The notes under the pieces: generated by a model
What the model saw: only the letters and a program-made list of their open reading frames with translations
What the model was told of the DNA's origin: nothing
Database searches by the model: none
Source of the DNA: Mycobacterium sp. IS-1496
Lineage (GTDB): Bacteria > Actinomycetota > Actinomycetes > Mycobacteriales > Mycobacteriaceae
Assembly (NCBI RefSeq): GCF_001499995.1
Contig: NZ_LQIU01000008.1
Span: forward strand, 1 to 64,000
DNA length: 64,000 bases
Direction: 5' to 3'
Position numbers and translations under genes: made by a program
In this document: positions 20,815 to 30,710 of the stretch, one piece after another
Layout of the letters: every line of letters begins with the position of its first letter
Position numbering within the stretch: the first letter of the stretch is position 1

Positions 20815-22581
20815 ATGCAGCCTGACTACGACGTCCTCATCATCGGTTCGGGGTTCGGCGGCAGCGTCACCGCGCTGCGGCTCACCGAGAAGGGCTACCG
20901 GGTAGGTGTACTCGAAGCGGGCCGCCGCTTCGCCGACGAGGACTTCGCGAAGACCTCGTGGGATCTGCGCAACTTCCTGTGGGCCCCGCAACTGGGCTGC
21001 TACGGCATCCAGCGCATCCATCTGCTCCGCGACGTCCTCATCCTGGCCGGGGCCGGTGTCGGCGGCGGATCGCTCAACTACGCCAACACCCTCTACGTGC
21101 CGCGCGAGCCGTTCTTCAACGACCCGCAGTGGAAGCACATCACCGACTGGAACGAGGAGTTGCTGCCCCACTACGAGCAGGCCCAACGGATGCTCGGCGT
21201 GGTCACCAACCCGACGTTCACCGACGCCGACCGCATCGTGAAGGAGGTCGCCGAGGAGATGGGCGTCGGCGACACGTTCGTGCCCACGCCGGTCGGGGTG
21301 TTCTTCGGACCCGACGGGCAGAAGACCCCGGGCAAGACGGTTCCCGACCCGTACTTCGGCGGCGCGGGCCCGGCCCGCCGGGGCTGCATCGAGGTCGGCG
21401 AGTGCATGACCGGCTGCCGCCACAACGCCAAGAACACCCTGGTGAAGAACTACCTCTACCTCGCCGAGCGGGCGGGCGCCGAGGTGCATCCGCTGACCAC
21501 GGTGACCAGCTTCGAACAGCGCGACGACGGCGTCTGGGAAGTGACCACCGTGCGCACCGGCCGCAAGGTGCGGCGCCAGAAGCGGACGTTCACCGCCACC
21601 AACATCGTCCTCGCGGCGGGCACGTTCGGCACGCAGAAGCTGCTGTTCAAGATGCGTGACGCGGGCAAGCTCCCCGAGCTGTCCGACCGGCTCGGCATGC
21701 TGACCCGCACCAACTCGGAGTCCATCGTCGGCGCGGGCCGCTTCGAGGCCACCGACGACCTCGACCTCACCCACGGCGTGGCCATCACCTCGTCGATCCA
21801 CCCGACGTCCGACACCCACATCGAACCGGTGCGCTACGGCAAGGGCTCCAACGCGATGGGGCTGCTGCAGACATTGATGACCGACGGCTCCGGCCCGGAG
21901 GGGACCGACGTCCCGCGCTGGAAGCAGTTGTTCGTCAACGCCCGTCAGGACCCGCGTGGCACGGTCCGGCTGCTCAACGTGAGGCGGTGGAGCGAGCGGA
22001 CCCTGATTGCGCTGGTCATGCAGAACCTCGACAACTCCATCACCACGTTCACCAAGCGCACGAAGCTGGGCACCCGCCGGCTGACGAGCAAACAGGGCCA
22101 CGGTGAGCCCAACCCGACGTGGATCCCGGTGGGCAACGAGGTGACGCGGCGGATCGCGAAGAAGATCGACGGCGTCGCGGGCGGCACCTGGGGCGAACTG
22201 TTCAACATCCCGCTGACGGCGCACTTCCTCGGCGGCGCCGCCATCGGCGACAACCCCGAACACGGCGTCATCGACCCGTATCACCGCGTCTACAACTATC
22301 CGACGCTGTACGTCACCGACGGTGCGGCCATCTCGGCCAACCTCGGTGTGAACCCGTCGCTGACCATCAGCGCGCAGGCCGAACGGGCGGCCTCGTTGTG
22401 GCCGAACAAGGGCGAAGAGGATCTGCGGCCCGCGCAGGGCGAGGGCTACCGCCGCCTCGACCCGATCCGGCCCGCGCACCCCGTGGTGCCCGCAGGCGCG
22501 CCCGCGGCCCTGGACTGGAACGCCAGCCGCGACGAGGTCAATCGGCGCGATCCCACGACGGCCGAGGCGCAGGGCGCCTGA
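20815..22581 (+). CDS. choD: GMC-family oxidoreductase, cholesterol oxidase-like (ChoD)
   Basis: A 588-residue FAD-dependent oxidoreductase. The N-terminal FAD motif is IIGSGFGGSVTALRLTEKG, followed by GVGGGSLNYANTLYVP, the Cys-rich CIEVGECMTGC and a C-terminal GMC segment (HFLGGAAIGDNPEHGVIDPY) with VNPSLTISAQAE. It matches Rv3409c ChoD; whether it truly oxidises cholesterol is disputed. ATG 20815 is 7 nt after CATACT, so the mRNA is probably leaderless. The following gene is convergent, with 3 bp between the stops. Confidence 0.9.
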   Translation: MQPDYDVLIIGSGFGGSVTALRLTEKGYRVGVLEAGRRFADEDFAKTSWDLRNFLWAPQLGCYGIQRIHLLRDVLILAGAGVGGGSLNYANTLYVPREPFFNDPQWKHITDWNEELLPHYEQAQRMLGVVTNPTFTDADRIVKEVAEEMGVGDTFVPTPVGVFFGPDGQKTPGKTVPDPYFGGAGPARRGCIEVGECMTGCRHNAKNTLVKNYLYLAERAGAEVHPLTTVTSFEQRDDGVWEVTTVRTGRKVRRQKRTFTATNIVLAAGTFGTQKLLFKMRDAGKLPELSDRLGMLTRTNSESIVGAGRFEATDDLDLTHGVAITSSIHPTSDTHIEPVRYGKGSNAMGLLQTLMTDGSGPEGTDVPRWKQLFVNARQDPRGTVRLLNVRRWSERTLIALVMQNLDNSITTFTKRTKLGTRRLTSKQGHGEPNPTWIPVGNEVTRRIAKKIDGVAGGTWGELFNIPLTAHFLGGAAIGDNPEHGVIDPYHRVYNYPTLYVTDGAAISANLGVNPSLTISAQAERAASLWPNKGEEDLRPAQGEGYRRLDPIRPAHPVVPAGAPAALDWNASRDEVNRRDPTTAEAQGA

Positions 22582-22584
22582 CCA

Positions 22585-24948
22585 CTAGCCCGGTTCGGTC
22601 AGGCGGCGCCGCAGCGGTTCGCGGCCCGGCGGCTGCGACGGTGGCGGCAACAGCGGTGTGCGGTGCCGCACCTTGACCGTCGTCGGCCCCTGGGTGGACA
22701 GGACGATCTCCTCCCCGGCATGCCGGATCGCCAGCCGGCCGTCCGGCCCGTCGCGCAACGTGTAGGTCACCTCGTCGTGGCGCGCGTGGACGGTCAGCCG
22801 GAAGTCGCGCCAGCGCAACCTGAATCGCAGGCACGACAGCGCGTCGGGTAGGTGCGGGTCCAACGACAGGATGCCCTCGTCGTCGCGCAGACCGCCGAAC
22901 CCGCCGACCAGCGCCGTCCACGCACCGGCCAGCGACGCCATGTGCAACCCGTCGCGCGTGTTGTGGTGCAGGTTGCGCAGATCGATCATCGCCGCCTCGA
23001 AGGCGTAGTCGTGGGCGAGGTTCAGGTGTCCGACCTCCGCGCACAGCACCGCCTGCGTGCACGCCGACAGCGACGAGTCGCGCGTGGTGCGCCGCTCGTA
23101 ATAGTCGACGTTGCGGGCCTTCTGTTCATCGGTGAAGGCATGGCTCTGCCACTGCATCGCCAGCACCAGGTCGGCCTGTTTGACCACCTGCGCGGGATAG
23201 AGCCGCACGTACGGTTCGTGGAGCAGCAGCGGGTAGGAGGTGTTCTTGGTGAAGTTCCACTCGGCCAGTGTCGTGAACCCCTCGCACTGCGGGTGCACGC
23301 CGAGGTCCTCGTCGTAGGGGATGTTGGCGGCCGCGGCCGCTTCACGCCACGTCGCCGTCTCCTCGGTGGTCACCCCCATGGCCCTGGCGATCTCCGAGCG
23401 CCTCTCACAGGCCTCGGCCGCCACCCGCAGATTGTGGGCGGCCATCAGGTTCGTGAAGACGTTGTCGCGCACCACCGCCGTGTACTCGTCGGGACCGGTG
23501 ACCCCGTCGAGATGCCAGACGCCGTGCCGGTCGTGGTGTCCGATGGACATCCACAGCCGGGCCGTGTCGACCAGCACCGCGAGGCCGCACTCGTCCTCGA
23601 GTGAGTCGTCCCCGGTGACGGTGCGGTAGCGGTCGAAGGCCATGGCGATGTCGGCGTTGACGTGCCAGCCCGCGGTCCCCGCCGGCCAGTACGCCGAGCA
23701 CTCCTCACCCCGGATGGTGCGCCACGGAAATGCGGCCCCCTTCAGATCCAGTTGTGCCGCACGCTCTCTGGCCAACGGCAGGGTGGAGGCCCGCCACCGC
23801 AGCGCGTCGGCGGCCGCGGAGGGTTTGGTGTAGGTCAGCACCGGGAGCACGAAACCCTCGGTGTCCCAGAAGGCGTGGCCGTCGTACCCGGCGCCGGTCA
23901 GACCCTTGCCCGGGATGGCGCGACGTTCGGCGCGGGCGCTGGCCTGCAGCACGTGGAACAGTCCGAACCGCACCGCCTGCTGCAGGTCGGGGTCACCTTC
24001 GACCTCGACGTCGGCGCAGTCCCAGAACTCGTCGAGGTATGCGCGTTGCGCGTCGAGCAGCCCCTGCCAGCCGACGTAGCGTGCGCCGGTGAGCGCGGCC
24101 GCGGCCTGATCGCGCAGCGCCGGGCGGGAACGCAGGCTCGACCACCCGTAGGCGAGGTACTTGACGACGCGCAGGCGCTGGCCGGGGCGCAGCCCGCAGA
24201 TCACGGTGGTGTGGGCGAGGTCTTCGCGGGCGTCGGTGCTGATCTCGACGCGTCCGGGGACGTCGACCTCGTGGTCCATCGCGGCGGCCATCATCAGGGC
24301 GCTGCCGCGGGTCCGGTGCACCAGCAGCGCGCTGTGGTCGGTCTGCTCGTGGTGGACCGCTTCGAGGGGTTTGCGCAGAACCGCCGCCACCCGTGGGTCA
24401 CCCGACTCCTCGGGCTGGTCCTCATTGGCGACGAGCTCGGATTGCACTGTGACACGGACGAATTCGTCGATCGCCTCGACGACGTACTCGATGGCCGCGA
24501 CCCCACGCTGCGCCAGCGACACCAGGCGGGTGGACAGCACCTTGACCTGCTTGCCCGCCGGTGACCGCCAGTGCGCCCGACGGCTCAAGGTGCCGGCCCG
24601 CAGATCGAGGGTCCGTTCGTGGTCGATGAGCTCGCCGTAGCGGACGTCGAACGGTTCGTCGTCGACGAGCAGTCGCACGATCTTGCCGTTGGTGACGTTG
24701 ACGATCGTCTGACCCGCCTCGGGGTAGCCGTAGCCCGCCTCGGCGTAGGGAAGTGGCCGGATCTCGAAGAAGGAGTTCAGATACGTACCGGGCATGCCGT
24801 GCGGTTCGCCCTCGTCGAGGTTGCCGCGAAACCCGATGTGCCCGTTGGACAATGCGAACAGCGACTCGGACTCGTCGATGAGGTCGACGTCGAGCCGGGT
24901 CTCGCGGACCTGCCACGGTTCGACGGGGAAGACGTCGTAGGGGATCAC
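22585..24948 (-). CDS. Glycoside hydrolase family 65 phosphorylase (trehalose/kojibiose/maltose type)
   Basis: A 787-residue GH65 enzyme matching Rv3401. These phosphorolyse alpha-linked disaccharides to beta-glucose 1-phosphate. It has an N-terminal sandwich domain, the (alpha/alpha)6 barrel with [13 protein letters not shown] and the catalytic acid in [12 protein letters not shown], and the phosphate-site region downstream. Its ATG overlaps the stop of the HAD gene as ATGA, and the partner encodes a beta-phosphoglucomutase-like enzyme, so the pair probably converts a disaccharide to glucose 6-phosphate. The exact substrate is not readable from sequence. Confidence 0.9.
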   Translation of the reverse strand: MIPYDVFPVEPWQVRETRLDVDLIDESESLFALSNGHIGFRGNLDEGEPHGMPGTYLNSFFEIRPLPYAEAGYGYPEAGQTIVNVTNGKIVRLLVDDEPFDVRYGELIDHERTLDLRAGTLSRRAHWRSPAGKQVKVLSTRLVSLAQRGVAAIEYVVEAIDEFVRVTVQSELVANEDQPEESGDPRVAAVLRKPLEAVHHEQTDHSALLVHRTRGSALMMAAAMDHEVDVPGRVEISTDAREDLAHTTVICGLRPGQRLRVVKYLAYGWSSLRSRPALRDQAAAALTGARYVGWQGLLDAQRAYLDEFWDCADVEVEGDPDLQQAVRFGLFHVLQASARAERRAIPGKGLTGAGYDGHAFWDTEGFVLPVLTYTKPSAAADALRWRASTLPLARERAAQLDLKGAAFPWRTIRGEECSAYWPAGTAGWHVNADIAMAFDRYRTVTGDDSLEDECGLAVLVDTARLWMSIGHHDRHGVWHLDGVTGPDEYTAVVRDNVFTNLMAAHNLRVAAEACERRSEIARAMGVTTEETATWREAAAAANIPYDEDLGVHPQCEGFTTLAEWNFTKNTSYPLLLHEPYVRLYPAQVVKQADLVLAMQWQSHAFTDEQKARNVDYYERRTTRDSSLSACTQAVLCAEVGHLNLAHDYAFEAAMIDLRNLHHNTRDGLHMASLAGAWTALVGGFGGLRDDEGILSLDPHLPDALSCLRFRLRWRDFRLTVHARHDEVTYTLRDGPDGRLAIRHAGEEIVLSTQGPTTVKVRHRTPLLPPPSQPPGREPLRRRLTEPG

Positions 24949-25751
24949 GGTGTGGTCTCCCGCAGGTCGGCGAGGTCGGTGACGACGATGTCGGCGCCGT
25001 TGCGGCGCAGTTCCTCTGCCTGCCCCACGCGGTCGACCCCCACCACGTAGCCGAACTTCCCCGCCCGTCCCGCGGCCACCCCGGCGAGCGCATCCTCGAA
25101 CACGGCGCCCTGATCCGGTGTGACACCGAGCAGTTCGGCCGCCCGGAGGAAGGAGTCCGGTTCGGGTTTGCCTGCGATGTGCTCCTCGCGCATGGTGACC
25201 CCGTCGACGCGGTGCTGGACATAACGCGCCATCCCGGTGATGTCGAGCACCTCCTGGGTGTTCGCGCTCGACGAGACGACGGCGATGCCGAGGCCGGCGG
25301 CGCTGGCGTCCTCGAGGTAGCGGCGTGAGCCCTCGAACACCTCGATGCCGTCGCGGCGCAGCGTCTCGTGGAACATCTCGTTCTTGCGGTTACCCAGCCC
25401 GTGCACGGTTTCGGCGTCGGGCGGGTCGTCGGGTCGACCGTCGGGCAGTTCGACCCCGCGGCTGGCGAGAAACGACCGCACGCCGTCCTCGCGGCGCTTG
25501 CCGTCGACGTAACGCTGATAGTCGGCGCCCGCGTCGAACGGTACGAACGGCTCACCGGTGCGCTGCGCCCTGTCCCGCAGGTAGTCGTCGAACATCGCCT
25601 TCCACGCGCGGGTGTGGACGCTGGCGGTATCGGTGAGCACGCCGTCGAGGTCGAACAGGCAGGCCGTTATCCGCTCGGGCAGACCCAGCACAGCGGACCT
25701 CGTTTCCTCGGATCGGGTTCCCTGCTGGGATAACCATTGCCGCCTCGACAC
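24945..25751 (-). CDS. HAD-family beta-phosphoglucomutase-like hydrolase
   Basis: A 268-residue HAD protein matching Rv3400. The nucleophile motif [10 protein letters not shown] has the Asp-x-Asp of phosphatase/phosphomutase HADs; VVSSSANT and [16 protein letters not shown] with VFEDALAGV complete the site. The EEHIAGKP region is typical of beta-PGM. GTG 25751 is chosen because its length fits the homologue (about 262 aa); GTG 25691 is an alternative. It is cotranscribed with the GH65 phosphorylase and diverges from guaA. Its likely job is to isomerise the glucose 1-phosphate the partner makes. Confidence 0.87.
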   Translation of the reverse strand: MSRRQWLSQQGTRSEETRSAVLGLPERITACLFDLDGVLTDTASVHTRAWKAMFDDYLRDRAQRTGEPFVPFDAGADYQRYVDGKRREDGVRSFLASRGVELPDGRPDDPPDAETVHGLGNRKNEMFHETLRRDGIEVFEGSRRYLEDASAAGLGIAVVSSSANTQEVLDITGMARYVQHRVDGVTMREEHIAGKPEPDSFLRAAELLGVTPDQGAVFEDALAGVAAGRAGKFGYVVGVDRVGQAEELRRNGADIVVTDLADLRETTP

Positions 25752-25780
25752 TAACGTGACGGGCGAAATCGGGCCGCCAC

Positions 25781-25786
25781 TAGACT
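25781..25786 (+). promoter_or_regulatory. -10 element of guaA
   Basis: TAGACT ends 7 nt before the guaA GTG (25793), predicting a leaderless guaA transcript. Confidence 0.65.
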
Positions 25787-25792
25787 GGGGCG

Positions 25793-27352
25793 GTGAATTC
25801 CCCATCCCCGCGGCCGGTCCTGGTGGTCGACTTCGGCGCGCAGTACGCGCAGTTGATCGCGCGCCGGGTCCGCGAGGCCCGGGTCTTCTCCGAGGTCGTC
25901 CCGCACACCGCCACCGTCGAGGAGATCAAGGCCAAGGACCCGCAGGCGATCGTGCTGTCCGGCGGTCCGGCGAGCGTCTACGCCGAGGGTGCCCCGCAAC
26001 TCGACCCGGCGCTGTTCGACCTCGACGTCCCGGTGTTCGGCATCTGCTACGGATTTCAGGCCATGGCGCAGGCGCTCGGCGGCACCGTCGCGCACACCGG
26101 CACCAGCGAGTACGGCCGTACCGAACTCAAAGTCGCTGGCGGAGAACTGCATTCGGACCTTCCCGCCACCCAGCCGGTGTGGATGAGCCACGGTGACGCG
26201 GTCACCGAGGCGCCGTCCGGTTTCGAGGTGGTGGCCACCAGCGCCGGTGCGCCGGTCGCGGCCTTCGAGAACCGGGCGCGCCGGCTGGCCGGCGTGCAGT
26301 ACCACCCCGAGGTGCTGCACTCGCCGCACGGCCAGCAGGTGCTCAGCCGCTTCCTGCACGACTTCGCCGGCATCGGCGCGAAATGGACCCCGGCCAACAT
26401 CGCCGACGCGCTCGTCGAACAGGTGCGTGAGCAGATCGGGGACGGCCGGGCCATCTGCGGGCTGTCCGGCGGGGTGGACTCCGCGGTGGCGGCCGCGCTG
26501 GTGCAACGCGCCATCGGCGAGCGGCTGACCTGTGTGTTCGTCGACCACGGTCTGCTGCGCTCGGGGGAGCGGGCGCAGGTGCAACGCGACTTCGTCGCCG
26601 CCACCGGCGCCCATCTCGTCACCGTCGACGCCGCCGACCGGTTCCTCGAGGAGCTGTCGGGGGTGACCAACCCCGAGGGCAAGCGCAAGATCATCGGCCG
26701 CGAGTTCATCAGCGCCTTCGACGGCGCGGTGGTCGACATCGTGGGCGACAGCGGAGCGCCGGTCGAATTCCTGGTGCAGGGCACGCTGTATCCCGACGTC
26801 GTCGAATCCGGCGGCGGGTCGGGTACGGCGAACATCAAGAGCCACCACAACGTCGGCGGTCTGCCCGCCGACCTGAAGTTCACGCTCGTCGAACCGCTGC
26901 GGCTGCTGTTCAAGGACGAGGTCCGCGCGGTCGGACGTGAACTCGGCCTGCCCGAGGACATCGTTGCGCGCCAACCGTTCCCGGGGCCGGGTCTGGGTAT
27001 CCGCATCGTCGGTGAGGTGACGCGCGGGCGGCTGGAGACCCTGCGGCACGCCGATGCGATCGCCCGTGAGGAGCTCACCGCGGCCGGCCTGGACAATCAG
27101 ATCTGGCAGTGCCCGGTGGTGCTGCTGGCCGATGTCCGGTCGGTGGGGGTGCAGGGCGACGGACGCACCTACGGACATCCGATCGTGCTGCGGCCGGTGT
27201 CGAGCGAAGACGCCATGACCGCCGACTGGACGCGGGTGCCCTACGAGGTGCTCGAGCGGATCTCCACCCGCATCACCAACGAGGTGCCCGAGGTGAACCG
27301 CGTCGTGCTCGACGTCACGAGCAAGCCGCCCGGCACCATCGAGTGGGAGTAG
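25793..27352 (+). CDS. guaA: GMP synthase (glutamine-hydrolysing)
   Basis: Converts XMP to GMP with ATP and glutamine. The 519-residue protein combines a class I glutamine amidotransferase domain ([15 protein letters not shown], nucleophile in GICYGFQAM, His in [10 protein letters not shown]) and an ATP pyrophosphatase domain (P-loop SGGVDSAV, near residue 225) followed by the dimerisation domain ending [16 protein letters not shown]. The leaderless GTG start follows TAGACT. It completes the guanine branch with guaB2. A hairpin follows the gene. Confidence 0.97.
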   Translation: MNSPSPRPVLVVDFGAQYAQLIARRVREARVFSEVVPHTATVEEIKAKDPQAIVLSGGPASVYAEGAPQLDPALFDLDVPVFGICYGFQAMAQALGGTVAHTGTSEYGRTELKVAGGELHSDLPATQPVWMSHGDAVTEAPSGFEVVATSAGAPVAAFENRARRLAGVQYHPEVLHSPHGQQVLSRFLHDFAGIGAKWTPANIADALVEQVREQIGDGRAICGLSGGVDSAVAAALVQRAIGERLTCVFVDHGLLRSGERAQVQRDFVAATGAHLVTVDAADRFLEELSGVTNPEGKRKIIGREFISAFDGAVVDIVGDSGAPVEFLVQGTLYPDVVESGGGSGTANIKSHHNVGGLPADLKFTLVEPLRLLFKDEVRAVGRELGLPEDIVARQPFPGPGLGIRIVGEVTRGRLETLRHADAIAREELTAAGLDNQIWQCPVVLLADVRSVGVQGDGRTYGHPIVLRPVSSEDAMTADWTRVPYEVLERISTRITNEVPEVNRVVLDVTSKPPGTIEWE

Positions 27353-27379
27353 GGACGACCTAGCGACGACCTGGCGCAC

Positions 27380-27408
27380 AAGCCCGGCGGGGGACACCTG
27401 CCGGGCTT
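27380..27408 (+). terminator. Hairpin after guaA (possible terminator)
   Basis: AAGCCCGGC (27380-27388) pairs perfectly with GCCGGGCTT (27400-27408) 28 bp after the guaA stop. No T-tract follows, so it may need Rho or be an I-shaped mycobacterial terminator. Confidence 0.5.
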
Positions 27409-27443
27409 GACGCTTGTCGGTGGGTCGGTGTTTACTCGTCGTA

Positions 27444-27459
27444 TCGAACATGAGTTCGA
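27444..27459 (+). promoter_or_regulatory. SOS box (LexA operator) of imuA'-imuB
   Basis: TCGAACATGAGTTCGA is a perfect match to the mycobacterial LexA site TCGAAC-N4-GTTCGA, 37 bp upstream of the imuA' start. Confidence 0.95.
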
Positions 27460-27495
27460 ATGACGAGTGTTCCTGGTGATGTCGGAGGTGCTGTT

Positions 27496-28188
27496 GTGAC
27501 AGCTGCGACCGACCTGACCCAGCGTACCCGTGCTGAGCAGGTCGAACACCTGCGCAAACAGATGGCCGCGGTGGCGGGCAAGGTGGGCTCCGGCAGGCGT
27601 GGGCCGACCCCGGCCGCCGACCCCACGCCGGTCTCGGAAAGTTTGCTGCCGCTGCCCGAATCGCTGGCTGAGCAGCTGCCGAGGTCGTTGCCGCGCGGCA
27701 CGGTCGCAGTGCTCTCGGGTGCCCGGTCCCTGCCGCTGGGCATGGTCGCGGCGACGACGGCGGCCGGTGGTCACGCCGCCATCGTCGGTCAGCCCGATGC
27801 CGGTCTGCTGGCTGCCGTGGAGATGGGGGCGGACCTCAGCAGGCTGGCCGTCATCCCGGACCCGGGCGGCGATCCGGTGGAGGTGGCGGCGGTCCTGATG
27901 GACGGGATGGATCTGGTGGTGCTGGGGCTGGGCGGTCGGTCGGTCCCTGCGGGCCGGGCCCGTGCGGTGACGGCCCGGGCGCGGCAGAAGGGCTGCACCC
28001 TGCTGGTCACCCACGGTGACTGGCCCGGAGCGACGGCCCGGCTGGAGGCCCGGGTGTGCGGTTACGAGGTGGCCGGCGCCGTCGCGCCCGGTGCGCCGAC
28101 GCCGGGATGCGGACGGATCAGCCGGGTGCGGCTGGCGATGCGGGCGAGGGGCCGGGGGCACGGCCCCGCCCGTGCGGTCGGTGAGTAG
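27496..28188 (+). CDS. imuA': Mutasome accessory protein ImuA'
   Basis: A 230-residue protein with a degenerate RecA/SulA-like fold that partners ImuB and DnaE2 in translesion synthesis. It has no Walker A; the [18 protein letters not shown] segment resembles a decayed one. GTG 27496 is chosen because GGAGG lies 7 nt upstream; ATG 27460 abuts the SOS box and has no site. Its stop overlaps imuB's upstream GTG. The SOS box just upstream implies DNA-damage induction, as shown in M. tuberculosis. Confidence 0.9.
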   Translation: MTAATDLTQRTRAEQVEHLRKQMAAVAGKVGSGRRGPTPAADPTPVSESLLPLPESLAEQLPRSLPRGTVAVLSGARSLPLGMVAATTAAGGHAAIVGQPDAGLLAAVEMGADLSRLAVIPDPGGDPVEVAAVLMDGMDLVVLGLGGRSVPAGRARAVTARARQKGCTLLVTHGDWPGATARLEARVCGYEVAGAVAPGAPTPGCGRISRVRLAMRARGRGHGPARAVGE

Positions 28189-28189
28189 C

Positions 28190-29776
28190 GTGGCTCGTTC
28201 CTCTCGAGCGGCCGCCCGGGTGCTGGCCGTCTGGTGCATGGACTGGCCCGCGGTCGCCGCCGCCGCGGCGGCGAACCTGGACCCGACGGCGCCGGTGGCG
28301 GTCACGCTGGCCAACCGGGTCATCGCGTGTTCGGCATCCGCGCGGGCCGCGGGGGTGCGGCGGGGGCTGCGGCGCCGGGAGTCGCAGGCCCGGTGCCCAC
28401 ACCTGCATGTCGCCACGGCGGATCCGGCCCGCGATGCCCGCCACTTCGAGAACGTCACCGCGGCGGTCGACGACCTGGTGCCGCGGGCGGAGGTGTTGCG
28501 GCCGGGTCTTCTCGTGATGGCGGTGCGCGGCGCGGCCCGGTACTTCGGCTCCGAACAGGCCGCCGCCGAGCGGCTGGTCGACGCGGTCGCCGCGGCCGGG
28601 GTGGAGTGTCAGGTCGGTATCGCCGATCAGCTGCCCACCGCGGTGTTCGCCGCACGGGCCGGCCGCATCGTGGCGCCCGGTGAGGACGCCGGCTTCCTGT
28701 CCGCGCTGTCGATCCGCCAGCTCGCCACCGAGCCGAGCCTGGCCGCCCCCGGCCGCGATGAGCTCGCGGACCTGTTGTGGCGCATGGGTGTTCGCACCAT
28801 CGGCCGGTTCGCTGCACTGTCCCGGACGGATGTGGCCTCCCGGTTCGGGGCGGACGCCGTCGCCGCGCACCGGTTCGCCCGGGGTGAGCCGGCCCGTGGT
28901 CCGTCGGGACGGGAACCGCCGGCCGAGCTCGATGCGGTGATGAACTGCGACCCGCCCATCCACCGGGTGGACGCCGCCGCGTTCGCCGGCCGGTCGCTGG
29001 CCGGGGAACTGCACCGCAGCCTCGAGTCGGCGGGGGTGGGCTGTACCCGGCTGGCGATCCACGCCGTCACCGAGGACGGCAAGGAGCTGGAACGGGTGTG
29101 GCGGTGCGCTGAACCGCTGACCGAGGACGCCACCGCCGACCGGGTGCGCTGGCAACTCGACGGCTGGCTGAACCGGCGCAACCCCAACGACCGGCCCACC
29201 GCGCCGATCACCGTGTTGCGGTTGCGGCCGGTCGAGGTGATCTCGGCCGAAGCGTTGCAGTTGCCGCTGTGGGGCGGCGTCGGAGAGGAGGACCGGTTGC
29301 GGGCCCGCCGCGCGCTGGTGCGCGTCCAGGGCCTGCTCGGACCCGAGGCGGTGCAGGTCCCGGTGCTCAGCGGCGGGCGCGGTCCGGCCGAGCGGATCAT
29401 CTTCACCCCCTTCGGGGATGAGCCGGTGGCGCATGCCGATCCGCGGCAACCGTGGCCCGGGCAGCTGCCCGAACCGTCGCCCGCGGTGCTGCTCGATGAT
29501 CCGGTGGAGGTGCTCGACGCCGAGGGCAATCCGGTGCGGGTGACCCCCCGCGGACTGTTCTCCGGCCCGCCGGCGCGGCTTGACGGCGGCGGATACCGCG
29601 GTGATCTGGCCTGGTGGGCGGGGCCCTGGCCGGTCGACGAACGGTGGTGGGACCCCGGCCGCGCCAAGGGCCGCACCGCCAGGGCGCAGGTGCTACTCGA
29701 CGGGAGCAAGGGGCAGGCGGCGCTGCTGCTGTGTTATCGGCAGCGCCGCTGGTATGTGGAGGGTGCCTATGAATAG
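28190..29776 (+). CDS. imuB: Y-family polymerase-like protein ImuB
   Basis: A 528-residue Y-family homologue that bridges DnaE2 to the sliding clamp. The N-terminus (VLAVWCMDWPAVAAAAAA) and the block where polymerases carry Ser-x-Asp-Glu (here LRPGLLVMAV) lack catalytic carboxylates, consistent with ImuB being catalytically inactive. A clamp-binding motif QLPLWG lies near residue 360. GTG 28190 is used; GTG 28181 overlaps the imuA' stop and is also plausible. Coupled to imuA' and under the same SOS box. Confidence 0.93.
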   Translation: MARSSRAAARVLAVWCMDWPAVAAAAAANLDPTAPVAVTLANRVIACSASARAAGVRRGLRRRESQARCPHLHVATADPARDARHFENVTAAVDDLVPRAEVLRPGLLVMAVRGAARYFGSEQAAAERLVDAVAAAGVECQVGIADQLPTAVFAARAGRIVAPGEDAGFLSALSIRQLATEPSLAAPGRDELADLLWRMGVRTIGRFAALSRTDVASRFGADAVAAHRFARGEPARGPSGREPPAELDAVMNCDPPIHRVDAAAFAGRSLAGELHRSLESAGVGCTRLAIHAVTEDGKELERVWRCAEPLTEDATADRVRWQLDGWLNRRNPNDRPTAPITVLRLRPVEVISAEALQLPLWGGVGEEDRLRARRALVRVQGLLGPEAVQVPVLSGGRGPAERIIFTPFGDEPVAHADPRQPWPGQLPEPSPAVLLDDPVEVLDAEGNPVRVTPRGLFSGPPARLDGGGYRGDLAWWAGPWPVDERWWDPGRAKGRTARAQVLLDGSKGQAALLLCYRQRRWYVEGAYE

Positions 29777-29792
29777 ATGACAATAGAGTTGT

Positions 29793-29809
29793 GCGCAATC
29801 TAATTGCGC
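29793..29809 (+). promoter_or_regulatory. OhrR operator (inverted repeat)
   Basis: GCGCAAT-CTA-ATTGCGC is a perfect 7+3+7 inverted repeat just upstream of a TACTGT -10 (29812-29817), about -32 to -16 from a leaderless ohrR start. It fits autorepression by OhrR. Confidence 0.75.
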
Positions 29810-29824
29810 GCTACTGTTGCCGGT

Positions 29825-30289
29825 ATGGCTGCGCTCCGCCTCGATCAGCATCTGTGCTTCGCGCTGTACTCGGCGACGCGTGCCATGACGGCGGCCTACC
29901 GGCCGGTGTTGACCGAGCTGAACCTCACGTATCCGCAGTACCTGGTGCTGCTGGTGTTGTGGGAGGAAGGGTCGGTGACAGTCGGTCGGCTCGGTGAGCG
30001 GTTGCATCTGGATTCCGGCACCCTCTCGCCGCTGCTGAAACGACTGGAGGCCAACGGCTTTCTCGAGCGGCGCCGGTCGCGCGCCGACGAGCGTCAGGTC
30101 GAGATCGTCCTCACCGACGCCGGGCGGGCGCTCGAGGAACGCGCCCAGTGCATTCCCGAGGAGCTGTTCCGGGCGACCGGCCTGTCCGTCGAGGACGCCG
30201 AGCAGTTGCGCGACGCCGTCCGTCAGTTGAACGACGTGCTCATCCACGGCACCGGCACCTCGGTGCGCAACCGGAAGGAACCGACATGA
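29825..30289 (+). CDS. ohrR: Organic hydroperoxide-sensing MarR repressor OhrR
   Basis: A 154-residue MarR-family winged-helix protein. The N-terminal LDQHLCFALYSATRAM has the reactive Cys of one-Cys OhrR sensors; oxidation releases it from DNA. The recognition region contains LHLDSGTLSPLLKRLEANGF. ATG 29825 is one nucleotide from the predicted start of transcription. It overlaps ohr as ATGA, so repressor and detoxifying enzyme form one autoregulated unit. Confidence 0.92.
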   Translation: MAALRLDQHLCFALYSATRAMTAAYRPVLTELNLTYPQYLVLLVLWEEGSVTVGRLGERLHLDSGTLSPLLKRLEANGFLERRRSRADERQVEIVLTDAGRALEERAQCIPEELFRATGLSVEDAEQLRDAVRQLNDVLIHGTGTSVRNRKEPT

Positions 30290-30708
30290 AGCCGCTCTAC
30301 ACCGCAGAAGCGCTGGCCACCGGTGAAGGCCGCGACGGCCACGGCCGCAGCTCCGACGGCCGCCTCGACTTCGACCTGGCGATCCCCAAGGAGATGGGCG
30401 GCAGCGGTAACGGCACCAACCCGGAGCAGCTGTTCGCGGTCGGCTACGCGGCCTGCTTCCACTCCGCGCTGCGCCTGGTGGCCCGTCAGGAGAAGGTCGA
30501 CGTCTCCGATTCGACTGTGGGCGCCCGGGTTTCGATCGGCCAGCTCGACAACGGTGGGTTCGGGCTCGCGGTGGAGCTGGAGGTGGCGCTGCCGAACGTC
30601 GACGAGCAGACCGCTCAGGAGATCGCCGACAAGGCGCATCAGGTGTGCCCGTACTCCAACGCCACGCGCGGCAACATCGACGTCACCGTGACCGTCACCG
30701 ACGACTGA
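30286..30708 (+). CDS. ohr: Organic hydroperoxide resistance protein Ohr
   Basis: A 140-residue thiol peroxidase that reduces organic hydroperoxides using a two-cysteine active site. The conserved residues are visible: the peroxidatic Cys in AVGYAACFHSAL and the resolving Cys in AHQVCPYSNATRG. The start overlaps the ohrR stop with an AAGGAA site upstream. Confidence 0.95.
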   Translation: MKPLYTAEALATGEGRDGHGRSSDGRLDFDLAIPKEMGGSGNGTNPEQLFAVGYAACFHSALRLVARQEKVDVSDSTVGARVSIGQLDNGGFGLAVELEVALPNVDEQTAQEIADKAHQVCPYSNATRGNIDVTVTVTDD

Positions 30709-30710
30709 CG

